Positions 22,468 through 34,129 of a stretch of DNA of 34,709 bases are shown piece by piece. The translations under genes were made by a program, and so were the position numbers. The notes below the pieces were generated by a model. It worked only from the letters and a program-made list of their open reading frames with translations. It did no database searches and had not been told where the DNA came from. This DNA comes from Conidiobolus incongruus B7586 (lineage: Eukaryota > Entomophthoromycota > Entomophthoromycetes > Entomophthorales > Conidiobolaceae), in assembly GCA_000697335.1 (NCBI GenBank), contig JNEM01006774.1:1-34709 (forward strand). Reading direction: 5' to 3'. Positions within the stretch are counted from its first letter, which is position 1. Each line of letters starts with the position of its first letter.

Positions 22468-23103
22468 TTCACTTTTTTGGATTAGTCTAATGGCCTAAAT
22501 CACACTTCCTAAAGTAAGGAAGCTTACTAAATGTGGCAATCATATCAATTTCACTGTATGGAAACAATGAGATTGATGCGACTTCAATTAAAGGATTGAA
22601 GTTTACATTAATTGGATAAAATCATCCAAACTAATCCCTTTATCATAATCCATCTCTCTCATATTTACCATCTTAGCATACCAATATCTCATTAACTAAC
22701 CAACTAACTGGATGAAAATCAAACCAATTCCCCTCCTTAATTATATATCCCATCATCTTCTTCATAATCATTTTCATCGCCTCGTCATGACGTATCCGTT
22801 TTTCATCGATTTTTGTTTTATTTTATTTTAATAAATGTAGTCCTACGATTTTTATATTCATTATTATTATTATTTTATTTATTGAATATTAATTTTTATT
22901 ATTTAAATAACTTAATTCCAATATTCATTTAGATATTAATTAAAATTTTTAATTTAATACTTTATAAGAAATTACTATTTTTTATCTTCCAAATCATTTG
23001 CTATTCATCCCAAAATTCTCAAAATCATATGACTTTTAGAATATATAATAACCATTGATACATTTCATCATCATTATTATTTTCAGTGTGTGACTTAGTA
23101 ATT
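22468..23103. other. Intergenic region between forkhead and RidA-like genes
   Basis: Holds the forkhead 3' UTR and the RidA-like promoter. An ATT-rich simple tract runs from about 22858 to 22884. No gene seen. Confidence 0.5.
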
Positions 23104-23778
23104 ATGAGTGTTAACGGAGAAGCTGTTATATTAAACGATAGAGCTCAAGCTTTAGCTAGTTATCCTCACGCTCGTAAATTAAATGGTTTAATCTACGTCT
23201 CTGGTATTTCTTCCAGAAGATTTGATAATACGTAATTAGTTTATATTTAATTATTTGATGATATATTAATTTGAAGTTGATTTAGATATGAAGGAGTAAT
23301 AGTCAAATTATGCTATAATTATCTAAGTTATTAAATAATATTTTAGGTTACTACTCTCGAAGATGGAACTGTCAAATTAGATATTAAAGCTCAAACTAGA
23401 GCTGTAATTGAAAAGTAAGTGATTAATTAAATCAAATCTAATTTTGTCTCTTGATATTTAAATACTTGATACTAATATTTGACTGAATATCTCTAGTATT
23501 AAAGTGATTTTAGAACGTTCTGGAAGTAGTTTAAATCACTTAGTCGATTTAACCGTTTTCTTAGTCAATATGGAAGATTATAAAGGTTTTAACGAAGTAA
23601 TATCTAATAGTATTCGTTAATTATTGATATATATTGATTGATATGTTTTATTATTTAGGTTTATAACGAATACTTTAAAGCAGAGACAGGGCCTTCTAGA
23701 ACTACTGTTGCAGTTCATCAATTACCTAACCCTAATTTATTAATTGAAATTAAATCAATTGCTACTTATGATAATTAA
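23104..23778 (+). CDS. RidA/YjgF-family protein, 2-aminomuconate deaminase-like
   Basis: Five exons, 23104-23231, 23286-23295, 23347-23414, 23497-23596, 23659-23778, 141 residues. The series [93 protein letters not shown] follows the RidA trimer fold closely. The Arg in SRTT is the conserved carboxylate-binding arginine. The SSRR-DNT form resembles bacterial and fungal 2-aminomuconate deaminases, which act late in 3-hydroxyanthranilate/tryptophan breakdown, rather than the imine deaminase proper. That sub-assignment is from memory of the family and moderate. Exon 2 is only 10 nt (A-TAT-GAA-GGA) but is needed to keep YEGV and the frame. No neighbouring tryptophan-catabolism gene supports the pathway. 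Confidence 0.85.
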
Positions 23779-24079
23779 ATAAACAGTAGTATTTTTATTA
23801 TTTAAAAGCATTTAATACATTATATATACATTTATTCTCATTTCTTAATGATCAATTTATAAGTATTTTTTTCAAATACAATTCAATAAATTTCGAAAAT
23901 ATTTGTAAAACATTTAGAGCCTTCATAAATTATCCCATAAATTTCGATCAAAGAATCAAGAAAATTTATAAAGTTAAATGGACTGGGTTTTTATATTTAT
24001 TCATCAATATCAAAAAAAATTTATTGAATATTACTAATAAATTGATTTAATTACTCATATACAATATACCTTGCGTAAA

Positions 24080-26341
24080 ATGGAACCTAGTGAACCAACT
24101 AAAAAGGAAGAACTTATAGATAATTTAGAAACCAATTTAGGTGACAATGCTGAACTCAATACAGAAGAAGATCCCAATCAAACACAGGCAACTGAAGCCG
24201 AAACTGAAACCGAATCACAACAAACCAAAGAAGAACCTAATGAAAAGGTACCCAACCCCAAAGATTTATCCATACTAATATCGGATTTAAGTATGACGGA
24301 CCCGTTTTCACTACCCCAACAAGATACTTTGAAAAATTCTGAAGAAAATAATACTGATACGTCTTTAGAATTGAATACCAGTCGCATTTCTAAGGAAATC
24401 GATTTGAGTTCCCTACCAGTTACTCCTACGGAAGTGAAATTTGACGAGAGTGATATTCTCCAGAATGAAACTCAAGATAGTAAGGAAGATACGAGTTTGG
24501 AGGATCCTTTTTCGCCTCAGATTGATTCCCCTCAGATTGATAGTATAATTGAAAGGGTGGGGGAGGATGTTGAAGAAGCTCAAGTGTAATGAATACTTTT
24601 TAGAAATATTTTGTCTATATTAATTGTTATATTTTTAGTGATTTAACTTCCCCTAGTTCTATCAAACAGGATGAGAGTAATAACGTGTTGGAATCGATTC
24701 AACTTGATGAACCTCAACAAAAGTAAATTTATATTCATATAATTGTTTTGAGTGCCTTTAAATTCAGTACTTTTAATAGACGAACTAAAGAATTAGAACC
24801 ACAATCAATCGTCACTAATGACCAATTAACTGAATTAGATTTAAATACCAGTGAATTTAACTCAACAGATATTTCATTGTAAATATTATATAATTTAATA
24901 TATTAACATAATTCACTAATTAATATTTTTAGAACCAACCCTGACTTGGACAAAGAAATTGATAAATTACCCAACTTGGTGGACAATTCTCTATTCTTCG
25001 ACATTCCATTAAATGATCCACTCCATGAACTCACTCAACTCCATCTTGGAGCACATGTACCAAAGTCCAATCGATATAGTGCAAACGATTTAGCAAACGA
25101 TTTAGACCAATCGTGGCAAGCAGCCGCGCAAGAATTAGGGAACTCAAATCGCTGGCGCAGTTTAGTTGGATTCACGCGTCACAAACTCACCAACACCCCC
25201 AAACAAGACATTGACAGTATTATGAAACTGTGGGAATTTCGACTTACCGCTCTCACAAAGATCAACCTCTACCAATTAGCATCAGCTGAACTGGACAAGT
25301 GGGGATCCATTTTGGGTAGCGGATACCGATACGAAACTTATCCCAATTTATTCAGAAATCGCAAGGGCAATATGATTCCATTCTCCATTTTATTACTTTG
25401 GGGGCGATTACCCAGCTATTTGGGTAATGTTACGAAATCTTTGGACAGATTGTATTCCCTCTTAATTTATTTGAAGAGTAACTGTCATTATTCATCAGAT
25501 AACGAATTGAATGATCATTGTTTGTTGATTATTCAGTTGATTGTAGGACTTTTGGTTCATATCAAAGTAAGTTATAATATCATTATATATTGGTATTTTA
25601 TTAATTGATATGATTAGGATTATTCTCAAGCTACACGGTTAATGAATCAAATTATCCTAAAATTGGATTCTAATATTTACCTATGGTCTAATTTGGGGCG
25701 ATTACATTTAATGGTAAATATACATATGATATTCATTATATAATTATTAACACTATTTATTAGGGAGGAAATATTACGGCAGCGGGTGAAAGTTTTGAAA
25801 AATTAGAACAATTAACTCAAGATACTAAAGATCATGATATTATCTTATTAAATCAATTGAATAAGTAGTTTCACACTATTTACACAATACAATAATATTA
25901 ACATTTGATTAGGAGCTTATTATTGATGGCTCAGGGGAATTGGGATGATGCTCACAATTTATTATCGGAACTTTATCAGAATAATTTAAATGACATAACC
26001 GTAATTATTTTTATTTATATCTCTATTAATATATTAATGTATGTTTTATTAGATTGTAAATACTTTAGCTGTGAGTAAAGTTTATAAAGGACAACATGTC
26101 GAAGTAATTATGACAACAATAATTATAATGTAATATACTAATATCAATCAATTAGGCAATTCAAATGCTCCAATCCCATCTAGCTCAACCCGGCAGACCC
26201 GAAGAAGTGGGTATTATGAACTTATGTACATTATACGAACTTCATACAGATTTACACCAAAGCAAAAAGATCCAATTGTTGGAACAAGTTCACTTTAATT
26301 TAGGAGATGGTTTCCCTCTCAAAAATTTTAAATTAAATTAA
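24080..26341 (+). CDS. TRAPPC12: TRAPP complex subunit 12 (TRAPPC12-like)
   Basis: Nine exons, 24080-24585, 24639-24722, 24780-24878, 24933-25566, 25618-25713, 25764-25864, 25913-26000, 26053-26103, 26156-26341, 614 residues (human 735). Residues 1-230 are acidic and disordered, with two DPF tripeptides (74-76, 142-144). The C-terminal half is helical and TPR-like: DLDQSWQAAAQELGNSNRWRSLVGFTRHKL, ELDKWG near the middle, then short repeats such as LWSNLGRLHLMGGNITAAGESFEKLE and GNWDDAHNLLSELY. The end GIMNLCTLYELHTDLHQSKKIQLLEQV matches the end of TRAPPC12. The family belongs to the metazoan/filamentous-fungal TRAPPIII complex, a Rab exchange factor and tether at ER-Golgi and autophagic membranes; Saccharomyces lacks it. 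All eight introns keep the frame. Exon 1 could be misread as ending at GTG-TAA because its donor GTAATG overlaps that stop. Confidence 0.85.
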
Positions 26342-27320
26342 ATTAATAACAAATATACATAAGAATCACTATTCTAGTCTGATTTGATAGTTATCATTTA
26401 CTCGTGTATATTGTTAAATAATTGAGATTAATTTCTATTATTAGCATTAGTAAGTTTGTTATAATTAATATTTTTATATATTTCTTAAACAAATTTAAAT
26501 ACTTGGACACATAAAGATTATATTTAATATTGAAAAATTTTAGTTATTTTAATGGGATGATTGGCTTAAATTAAATTATCTGAATTAATTTAACATTTTG
26601 GATTGATTAAACTTGAATAAAATATTTTAAATATTAATTTTTATTTTAATTTCAATCAACAATTTCAGTTTTCAAACATTTGAAACGAGTGAGTTTCATA
26701 CTTATTTTATATGATTGAATTTAATTTTAATGATATTGACCTTATTTTCTATGAATTAATGATCTAACTTGATTGATTATTGTTTATATTGATGATAAAT
26801 GCTTAATAATGAATAATTCAATGATGTCATGGTTAATTGATGGTGAAAATTAATACATCTTTTTTTAACAATCTATTTTAATATTGATGTTGGTTATATT
26901 TAGTTTAAATAATTGATTTATATATTATCAAGTGATATCATATGAGTCATTTTTCCCATTATATAGGTTTTATATTGTTTTTATAAGATTAGATAGTCAT
27001 TAATAAAGTTATTCTAATTATGAGGTTAATTAGTTAGTATTTTTTATGATAATTAAGATATTAAGAAATTGGTTTCACAATTAAATAAAACTAAAGCGTA
27101 TTTGGACAAACTTGTTTTCTCTTTCTAAAGTTTATTATTATTATTGAAAAGATCAATTTATTTAAAAATAATTTTTTTTCTTGCTTTTATTAAATTTATA
27201 ATATATTGATCTTTTTTATTTAACAATATCTATAAAAAATAATTATTTTTATTTCATTTATCCCATATATAAAATTTAACATATATATATTCAGCCTTGG
27301 TCTAAAAATAATAGCGTGTG
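26342..27320. other. Intergenic region, CYR1 promoter side
   Basis: Almost 1 kb of AT-rich DNA between two plus-strand genes. No ORF or RNA seen; poly-T and ATATAT tracts near 27170-27290 may be core promoter features of CYR1. Confidence 0.5.
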
Positions 27321-30300
27321 ATGGACTCAAGTAATATACCGTATAATAGTTTAAATCATTCCAATAATTATTCTACCAACAACTCTTCGGAACGTAAAAA
27401 GAAACCTAAAGAAAATAACGAAACTCCCAGCATATTTTCTTATTTATTCGGTATTCATCATACTCATAACCCTAACCACAATCAACAACAACAGAACGAA
27501 TTTCAAGAAATTCACGAAGAAAAAGCAGTCAACTTGATTAATTCTCAATTATTGTCATCCCAACCCAATTTAGATATTGCAGACTCCTCAACCGTGGATA
27601 CCCATTCCAATAGTTTTAAAGAGCGTCACCGTTTAAGGTTTAGTTTTAGGAGGAAAAAGTCCAAATCGAATAAATCTTTAGAATTACCAGGTAATTACCA
27701 AAATATTATTTATAATAAAAATATTATTTATTTTATATTAGCAAAAAGATACAGTTATTGCTCTGACTCAGAGGTGAATATAGAAGAAAAACCTGTAATT
27801 TATTCGACGAAGAGAAGGGGTAGTGATACGCCAAACTCCAAGCACTTATCTAATAACAACTCGCGTAATAATTTAAAAGATATGGTAAATTTTATTTTTA
27901 TATTATATTCAATTTATGACTAATTAATATTATTTTATAGTTGACAGATACTGCGAATGGTAATATATCAAAATTTAATTTAATATTATAACTGTAATTA
28001 ATTATTTGTAGGTAAAAAAACGTTGAGTAGTAAACCGAGTACGGAATCCATAAGGAGTGTGAAAAGGAACGGTTTACTAGTTCAAGACCCTTCTAAAAAG
28101 GGCGCCAACTGGTTTATAAAAAATTTGAGCGATACCAACGAGAGTAATTTAACAGACGACGCCCTTCCAGATTCCGACGATGGTCAAGATAAATTAGTAA
28201 GTCAAATCTCTGATTTTATCTCATAAATTATTAACTTCTTTTACTTAATTAGTATTGTATTCGTGTATTTCGTCCAGATTCCACATTTGCCACTATATCA
28301 TGTGCGTTTAATACTACAGTGCCTCAACTATGTCAATTACTCGGGAGAAAATTTTTTATTGAAGATATTTCCAAATTTACCATTTATTTACAAAGGCGCA
28401 ACCTAGAAAGAGCACTTCAACCTCACGAACGTCCGATTGCAATTATGAAGAAAATGTTGGAGTCGATTGGTTACACGTCGCAGGATAAGATTCAGAATTT
28501 AGGTAGAGAAGATAATACGTATTACTTTCGTTTTATTTTTGATTTGGCTCAGATATATACAGTACAACCAGTAAACCAATTTTGATATTATATAATACAC
28601 TATTTATTAATTTCAATTTAGCAACCAGATATTCCTGACAGACATTCTGTAGATCTATCAACGCAAAACCTTCGACGACTTCCTTTTAATCTAACATCTA
28701 GAGCTCATGAAGTCTTAAAATTAGTTCTCTCCAAGAATCTGATGCTTGATTTTAGTTCTGATTATTTTCACACTTTTAGAAACTTAAAAGAGATTCACTT
28801 GTCTGAATGTGAACTCCAAACGGTGCCACCTTGTATTAAAGCACTTACGAATCTTGTTCACTTGAATTTATCTTCTAATCGCATTAAAGATATTGCTTCA
28901 GCTGGCCTTGAAAGCTTACATTACTTAACTTACATCAATTTAGCAAACAATCGCATTGAAAGTATCCCGCCGGACTTCAAACATTTAACCAATTTGACTA
29001 CTTTAAATGTTTCCAACAATCGATTCGCCATCTTTCCAGAGACGATATGTCTGATTAAAGGACTGATAGAGTTGGATATATCGTTTAACCAAATTCGTCA
29101 GATTCCACCATCTATATCCAATCTTAAGAATCTCACTACTCTAATCTTAATTTCTAATGAACTTCATGGGTCTCTTCCTTCAAGTATCAGCCAACTGACA
29201 GAGCTTAGAGAACTGGATCTGAGAAAAAATATGATCTCTGATCCCAAATCTCTTTCATCGCTGCCCAAATTAGAAAAATTGTTTTGTGATTACAACTCCA
29301 TTTCCATCTTTGAGTCATCCTTCCATTCTTTGGTTCAGTTGACTATTAGTAAGAATTCCATTACGCAACTGCTATCCCCTCAAGTACCCGTTCAGACCCT
29401 CACATATTTGAACATCTCATCTTGCAAATTAGTTACACTTCCCGATGATTTTTTCTCACTCCTTCCATCCCTGCTCAAAGTGGTTTTGGACAATAATCTG
29501 CTTGTTTCATTACCCAATTCAATTCAATCTTTATCTTCCCTAGAATATTTGAGTTGTTCTAATTGCGATTTGTCATCATTACCGAATGACATTTCCAATT
29601 TACAGAGTTTAGTAACGTTGGATCTCCATGGTAATAATTTGAAATCTATTCCTCAATCCATATGGACTCTCAGAAAACTCAATTCACTTAATGTCAGTTC
29701 TAACTTACTTGAAACTTTCCCCAATCCTCAGTTGGTGAGTAAGCAGGACGGTTTCACATCCCAGCATACTAAATCTGATTCGCAAAAGTCAGAAGAGTTT
29801 GAGACGCCGCCGCTAGCGTTTTGCTTACAAACACTATTCTTGGCTGACAATCGATTGGACGATGTCGTATTTGAGCCTCTTTCCTATCTTACAGGATTGA
29901 AAGCACTCAATTTAAGCTATAACGATTTGACAGAAATTCCTCACGGAAGCCTATCTCCAATGTCCAACTTATCGGAGCTGTACTTATCAGGCAATCAATT
30001 CACCAGTCTTCCATCCGAAGAATTCGTATGTTTGAGAGGTCTTCAAACCCTTTATCTCAACGGCAACAAACTACAAAACCTACCCTCCGATTTGAGAAAG
30101 AACAACAAATTACATACATTAGATTTGGGCAGTAACTTTTTAAAGTACAATATTACCAATTGGCTCTATGATTGGAATTGGAATTGGAATTTGGAATTGA
30201 TCTATTTGAATCTATCAGGAAATAGACGTTTTAAAATCGAACCTAATCATGCAGATAATTTCAGTGCTAAAAGTCGTAATTTATCGGATTTCAGTACCTT

Positions 30301-32503
30301 GAAAAAGTTATCAGTATTAGGATTGATGGGTGTATCTTACGTGATAACTCTGCCTAAAGAAACACCTGATAAAAGGATTCGAACCGAGTCTTTGGAAATT
30401 AATCAGATGGGGTATGGCTTAGCGGATGCGTTGGCGAAGAAAGTGTCATCCAATCATCTCTGGACATGGGATTTGGCCATTAGCAATTTTGGTAAGCGAG
30501 AAGATTCCGCTATTTTTGCGATTTTTGATGCACATATCAATCCTCTTTACGGGTCAAGAATCACTAAGTTCTTGAATGATTACTTTCCTCATCAATTTCT
30601 TGCGGAGCTTGCAAAGTTGGATCCGAATAATAGGGATGTCTCGCTGGCCATTCGTCGTTCGTTCATCAATTTGAATAAGGAACTGGGCTCCACTGGCGTT
30701 GAGGAATATAGCCAAATGGGCGCTTCAGCTATTGTAGCGTATGTGGAAGGTACCATACTCTATGTGGCGAATGCAGGTGATGCGGTCGCTGTGATTTCAA
30801 GGAATGGTGGTATAGCTCAACTGGTTTCCACAAGGCATACACCATGGAGTACCAGTGAAATCCAACGTATTCGCAACTCTAAAGGGTTAATATCACCACA
30901 GGGACTTTTGAACGGCATCTCAGAAATCTCGAGAGGATTTGGCCATTTCAAACTCTTACCTCTAATTAATGCAAACCCCTTCATCAAAAAGATTGAACTC
31001 TCCGATCATGACGAATTCATCATCCTCGCCAGTCGCAGTCTGTGGGATTTGATGACATATCAAACCGCTGTAGATATTGCTCGAACTGAAAGGGATGATC
31101 TACTCTATGCCGCCCAAAAAGTCAGAGATTTCGCGATTGCCTACGGTGCAGACGAAGGCCTCGTGGTGATGATTATCGGTGTTGGTGATCTATTCGATCA
31201 ACCTTTTCAAGTGGCCAAGCCTGGAAATTCCTTGAACAATAATCAATGGCCCGAAGGGGTTGGAATTCGCATTTCCGAGCATCGTAGCGAAGAAGCAGGA
31301 TTCTCTCACAATTGGAAGCGATCCAGACGTCCCAAACAAGCTGTCCACGGTGACTCCATCATGAATCGCTTGAATCCAGAAGTGGAAGCGCCAACCGGTC
31401 AAGTTGCTTTAGTGTTTACGGATATTAAAAACTCTACGCTACTTTGGGAGACTTTGCCAACTGCTATGCGTACAGCGATCCGTATCCATAATTTAACAAT
31501 GCGAAGAATTCTACGTACTTATGGTGGATTTGAGGTCAAGACGGAAGGTGATGCTTTCATGTTGTCATTCCCCACTGTAGCCTCTGCTCTATTATGTTGT
31601 TTATCAGTTCAGCTGCACCTATTACAAGAAGATTGGCCTCAACAAATTTTGGACTCTGAAGAAGGGAAGGAAGTGTATAACCATGGATTTTCCAATGAAC
31701 TTATATACAGAGGATTGTCAGTTCGAATGGGCATTCATTGGGGTACGCCGGTATGCGAAGTAGATCCCACTACTCTTCGTATGGATTACTTTGGTCCAAT
31801 GGTAAACAGGGCTGCCAGAATTTGTGGTGCAGCAGACGGTGGTCAGATTTGTATGAGTTCGGATGTGGTTGCAGAAATTAAAGCATTAGAATCGATGATT
31901 GGACACGAGGAATCCAATGCTAAACTCCCTAGAGACGTTCGATTGTTGAAAAAGATCGGATTTTGCATCGTTGAGATAGGAGAACGCAAGCTCAAAGGTC
32001 TTGAAAAGGCAGAAACTCTCTCCCTAGTCTTCCCAAGTTCGCTCATGGGACGTTTGCACTACACTAAACTCGACAATTTGGAATCGACTCAGACTACCAT
32101 GTTTGCTACACCTCAAACTCAGACTTTAGACCCTACAGCGATACGAACCTTGGGCTACCAATGCCTTCGTCTAGAGCGACTCGCGTGCGAAAATGTAGTG
32201 GCCAACCCCGTGTCCCAAATGGATCTGCTCAACAACTTTCTGAGTTTCCAAATTCGTGATGATGCCACTGATACTGATCTCGTCAATCTCCTCGACAGCT
32301 TAATTGTACGCGTTGAGAATGTTGTGTCAACGCTCTACCTCAGTCAAATTCACCAGCTAATGACCCTATCCAAACTAGCGGAGACGCCCAACGAAATCGA
32401 ATCAATATCCACGACTCTTGCAGAAATCCTCAAAACCATCTCAGAATACCAAGCTCACAAGAGTTTGATATCGGGAGGTCAATCCAGCGTAAGATTCTTT
32501 TAA
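27321..32503 (+). CDS. CYR1: Adenylate cyclase (RA-LRR-PP2C-like-cyclase, Ras-regulated)
   Basis: Six exons, 27321-27690, 27742-27884, 27941-27959, 28012-28196, 28253-28570, 28622-32503, 1638 residues (S. pombe Cyr1 1692). Order: disordered N-terminus 1-239; Ras-associating domain 240-345 (CIRVFRPDSTFATISC, LQPHERPIAIMKKML, LGREDNTYYFRF); about 20 leucine-rich repeats 365-870; PP2C-like domain about 925-1205; class III cyclase domain 1270-1450. Metal-binding aspartates are Asp1279 (FTDIKNST) and Asp1322 (EGDAF), adenine-selecting residues Lys1318 and Asp1400, transition-state residues Asn1407 and Arg1411, so it should be active. The PP2C-like part has FDAH where phosphatases have FDGHGG, and lacks the late DN motif, so it is probably non-catalytic, as in other fungal cyclases. 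It makes cAMP for PKA under Ras control. Confidence 0.96.
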
Positions 32504-32985
32504 AATCTATACTACTGTACTCATCAATACCTTACATCAAAACATAAATGTTTTTTACTGTACTTTACCCCTCCAAAAAATTTATCGTTAGTTATTATGT
32601 ACTATATTACTCTCAAAAAATATAGATCCCTCAAATTTAATTATTTTTCATTGATTATTATTATTATTTGGTTTTTTAATAAATGGTTATTATCTAGGTT
32701 TTTTAATTTATATTCAAATATCAATTACTCAATAAATTTCAAATTATAAATCAATTTAACAATTTAGTAAATTTAATCCAAATTTCACTGATTAAATTGG
32801 ATTTTTGTAATATTTTGAAATGAAAGCTATAAACTTTATATTATTATATAATTTTCAATTTAATTTTATTTGATAAATAATGTTGTGAAAATTTGAAAGT
32901 TTGGGGAATCCAAATTGTAGGACTATCTGAGGACAACCACTCAAAATAATGAATCAAATACTCATTCCAGTCCATGCAAAGACCA
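32504..32985. other. CYR1 3' flank
   Basis: AT-rich DNA between the CYR1 stop codon and the tRNA-Gly gene on the other strand. No further gene seen. Confidence 0.5.
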
Positions 32986-33056
32986 TGCAATGGCGGAGAA
33001 CCGAACTCCGGTCTACCGCGTGGCAGGCGGTAATTATACCACCAAACCACCATTGC
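32986..33056 (-). tRNA. tRNA-Gly (anticodon GCC)
   Basis: 71 nt read on the minus strand. Acceptor stem GCAATGG/CCATTGC pairs over 7 bp, D arm carries TGGTTTGGTGG, anticodon loop CTGCCAC with GCC at 33024-33022, T arm GGAG-TTCGGTT-CTCC, discriminator A. No intron. No T run lies right behind it; the first run of four T on that strand is about 40 nt downstream. Confidence 0.95.
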
Positions 33057-33389
33057 TCATATACCTTATGACAATTGTTACCTGATTCATACCTTTTCTC
33101 ACTCAAAATCAGTACCAAGTCCCCAATCAGCCAAATTATGCCATATTGATATTTCGCCAACCCCATATCCGAGTGACCCCACTATTACCCATTTGCAGCG
33201 TACTTTGACAACGTTTTTCACTTAATTCAAAAAAGGACTTCTCTTTTTTACAAATAAACCTTTTTCCCTACTTCCAAAAACCGCCCTCTTAGTATACTCA
33301 AGTAGCTGTCTATAGCTCCACTTGAGTCAACTTCTATTATTCACTCTACACTCGTTCCTACTGGTATTTTGTGATTCTGTCCCCTTAGT
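33057..33389. other. GC-richer segment with a hairpin upstream of an unidentified ORF
   Basis: Unlike the surroundings, this stretch has normal base composition and pyrimidine-rich tracts (33236-33275). It contains an inverted repeat, ACTCAAGT at 33296-33303 and ACTTGAGT at 33320-33327, with a nested AGCT/AGCT pair between. It may be the promoter or leader of the ORF at 33390, or part of a mobile element next to the tRNA gene. Confidence 0.35.
33296..33327. repeat. Nested hairpin (inverted repeat)
   Basis: Outer arms of 8 bp match perfectly, inner AGCT arms add 4 bp with a CC bulge and a 6-nt loop. Lies 62 nt before the ATG at 33390. Function unknown. Confidence 0.55.
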
Positions 33390-33629
33390 ATGCCGGATCC
33401 TTACACCACCACTGTTGCTACTGGTCTAGTCGCTCTTTTCAACGCCCCGTTTACAAGTGATCATGACTGGGTAGCCAGGAAACTGATCATTGGCACTCTA
33501 CTCCAGCTGGTAGGTACCATGCTTCACAATGTGGCCTATACAATGACTGTGTCGGTGTCCTCGATAACGCTCCAAGAGCTAATAGCCGCGACATGCTTCA
33601 TAATAGTTGTTATAAAACTAATTTTATAA
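33390..33629 (+). CDS. Unidentified small ORF, hydrophobic C-terminal half
   Basis: 79 codons starting MPDPYTTTVATGLVALF. I do not recognise the family. Residues 33-79 are rich in hydrophobic residues (KLIIGTLLQLVGTM, AATCFIIVVIKLIL) and might form two membrane helices. GC and codon choice (CTG, CTC, GCC, ACG, TCG) differ from every other gene here, except partly OAT. Near 33605 the DNA switches abruptly to extreme A/T and the last ten or so codons come from that side, so the true protein is probably cut off there or continues through an intron I cannot see. It may be an intruding fragment or the 5' exon of a broken gene. Confidence 0.3.
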   Translation: MPDPYTTTVATGLVALFNAPFTSDHDWVARKLIIGTLLQLVGTMLHNVAYTMTVSVSSITLQELIAATCFIIVVIKLIL

Positions 33630-34129
33630 TTTTGATTAACATACCTTTTATATTTAAACTAGTTTTAACAAAAGCCAGTAAAATTATGAATTTTTAATTT
33701 TTAAAATATATTTTCTATTCAGCTGTAATCACTAAACAAATATATCAAAATTAATAATATATGAAAATAATTCTAATATTTTGTGAATTGCTATTTATGA
33801 ATTTAATATAATTATATTTCAATTTTTTTGGTAATTTCACTTATTATATTTGTATTGATATTATTAATATCATTTTTAATACTTAATATTTGATCTTTTT
33901 CAATATATTTTTCTAGATAATTGCTACTTAATATTTATTAAAGTTTTGATTTTATTCAAAAGATAATGATTATTTATTATTTTAATTAAAAATGTTAATA
34001 AATTATATTGAATTTAATATTGTGAAAAGTTTTATATAGAATATGAAATTATTATAATTTTATAAAAATATTAAATATTCCAATTATTTTATAATTTAAA
34101 TAATAAGAATTTTTTGTGATTGAAAAAAA
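33630..34129. other. Extremely AT-rich stretch
   Basis: Between the unidentified ORF and the recognisable transposon relic. Very few C or G. It may be eroded flank or the 3' end of the element, but no homology to the left copy could be followed here. Confidence 0.4.

Noticed and set aside
22289-22498. Forkhead reading frame continuing through the intron to a 389-residue protein
   Set aside because: A canonical GTAAGT...CATAG intron of 59 nt is present, and splicing gives a Ser/Glu-rich tail, whereas read-through gives a hydrophobic stretch with no family support.
27691-27741. CYR1 frame staying open through its first intron
   Set aside because: The 51 nt happen to be divisible by three and lack stops, but they encode a low-complexity AT-derived string (NYQNIIYNKN) and have clean GTAATT and TTAG splice sites.
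33057-33120. A second solo LTR next to tRNA-Gly
   Set aside because: A TG start 12 bp from the tRNA exists, but no matching CA end, inverted termini or flanking duplication was found.
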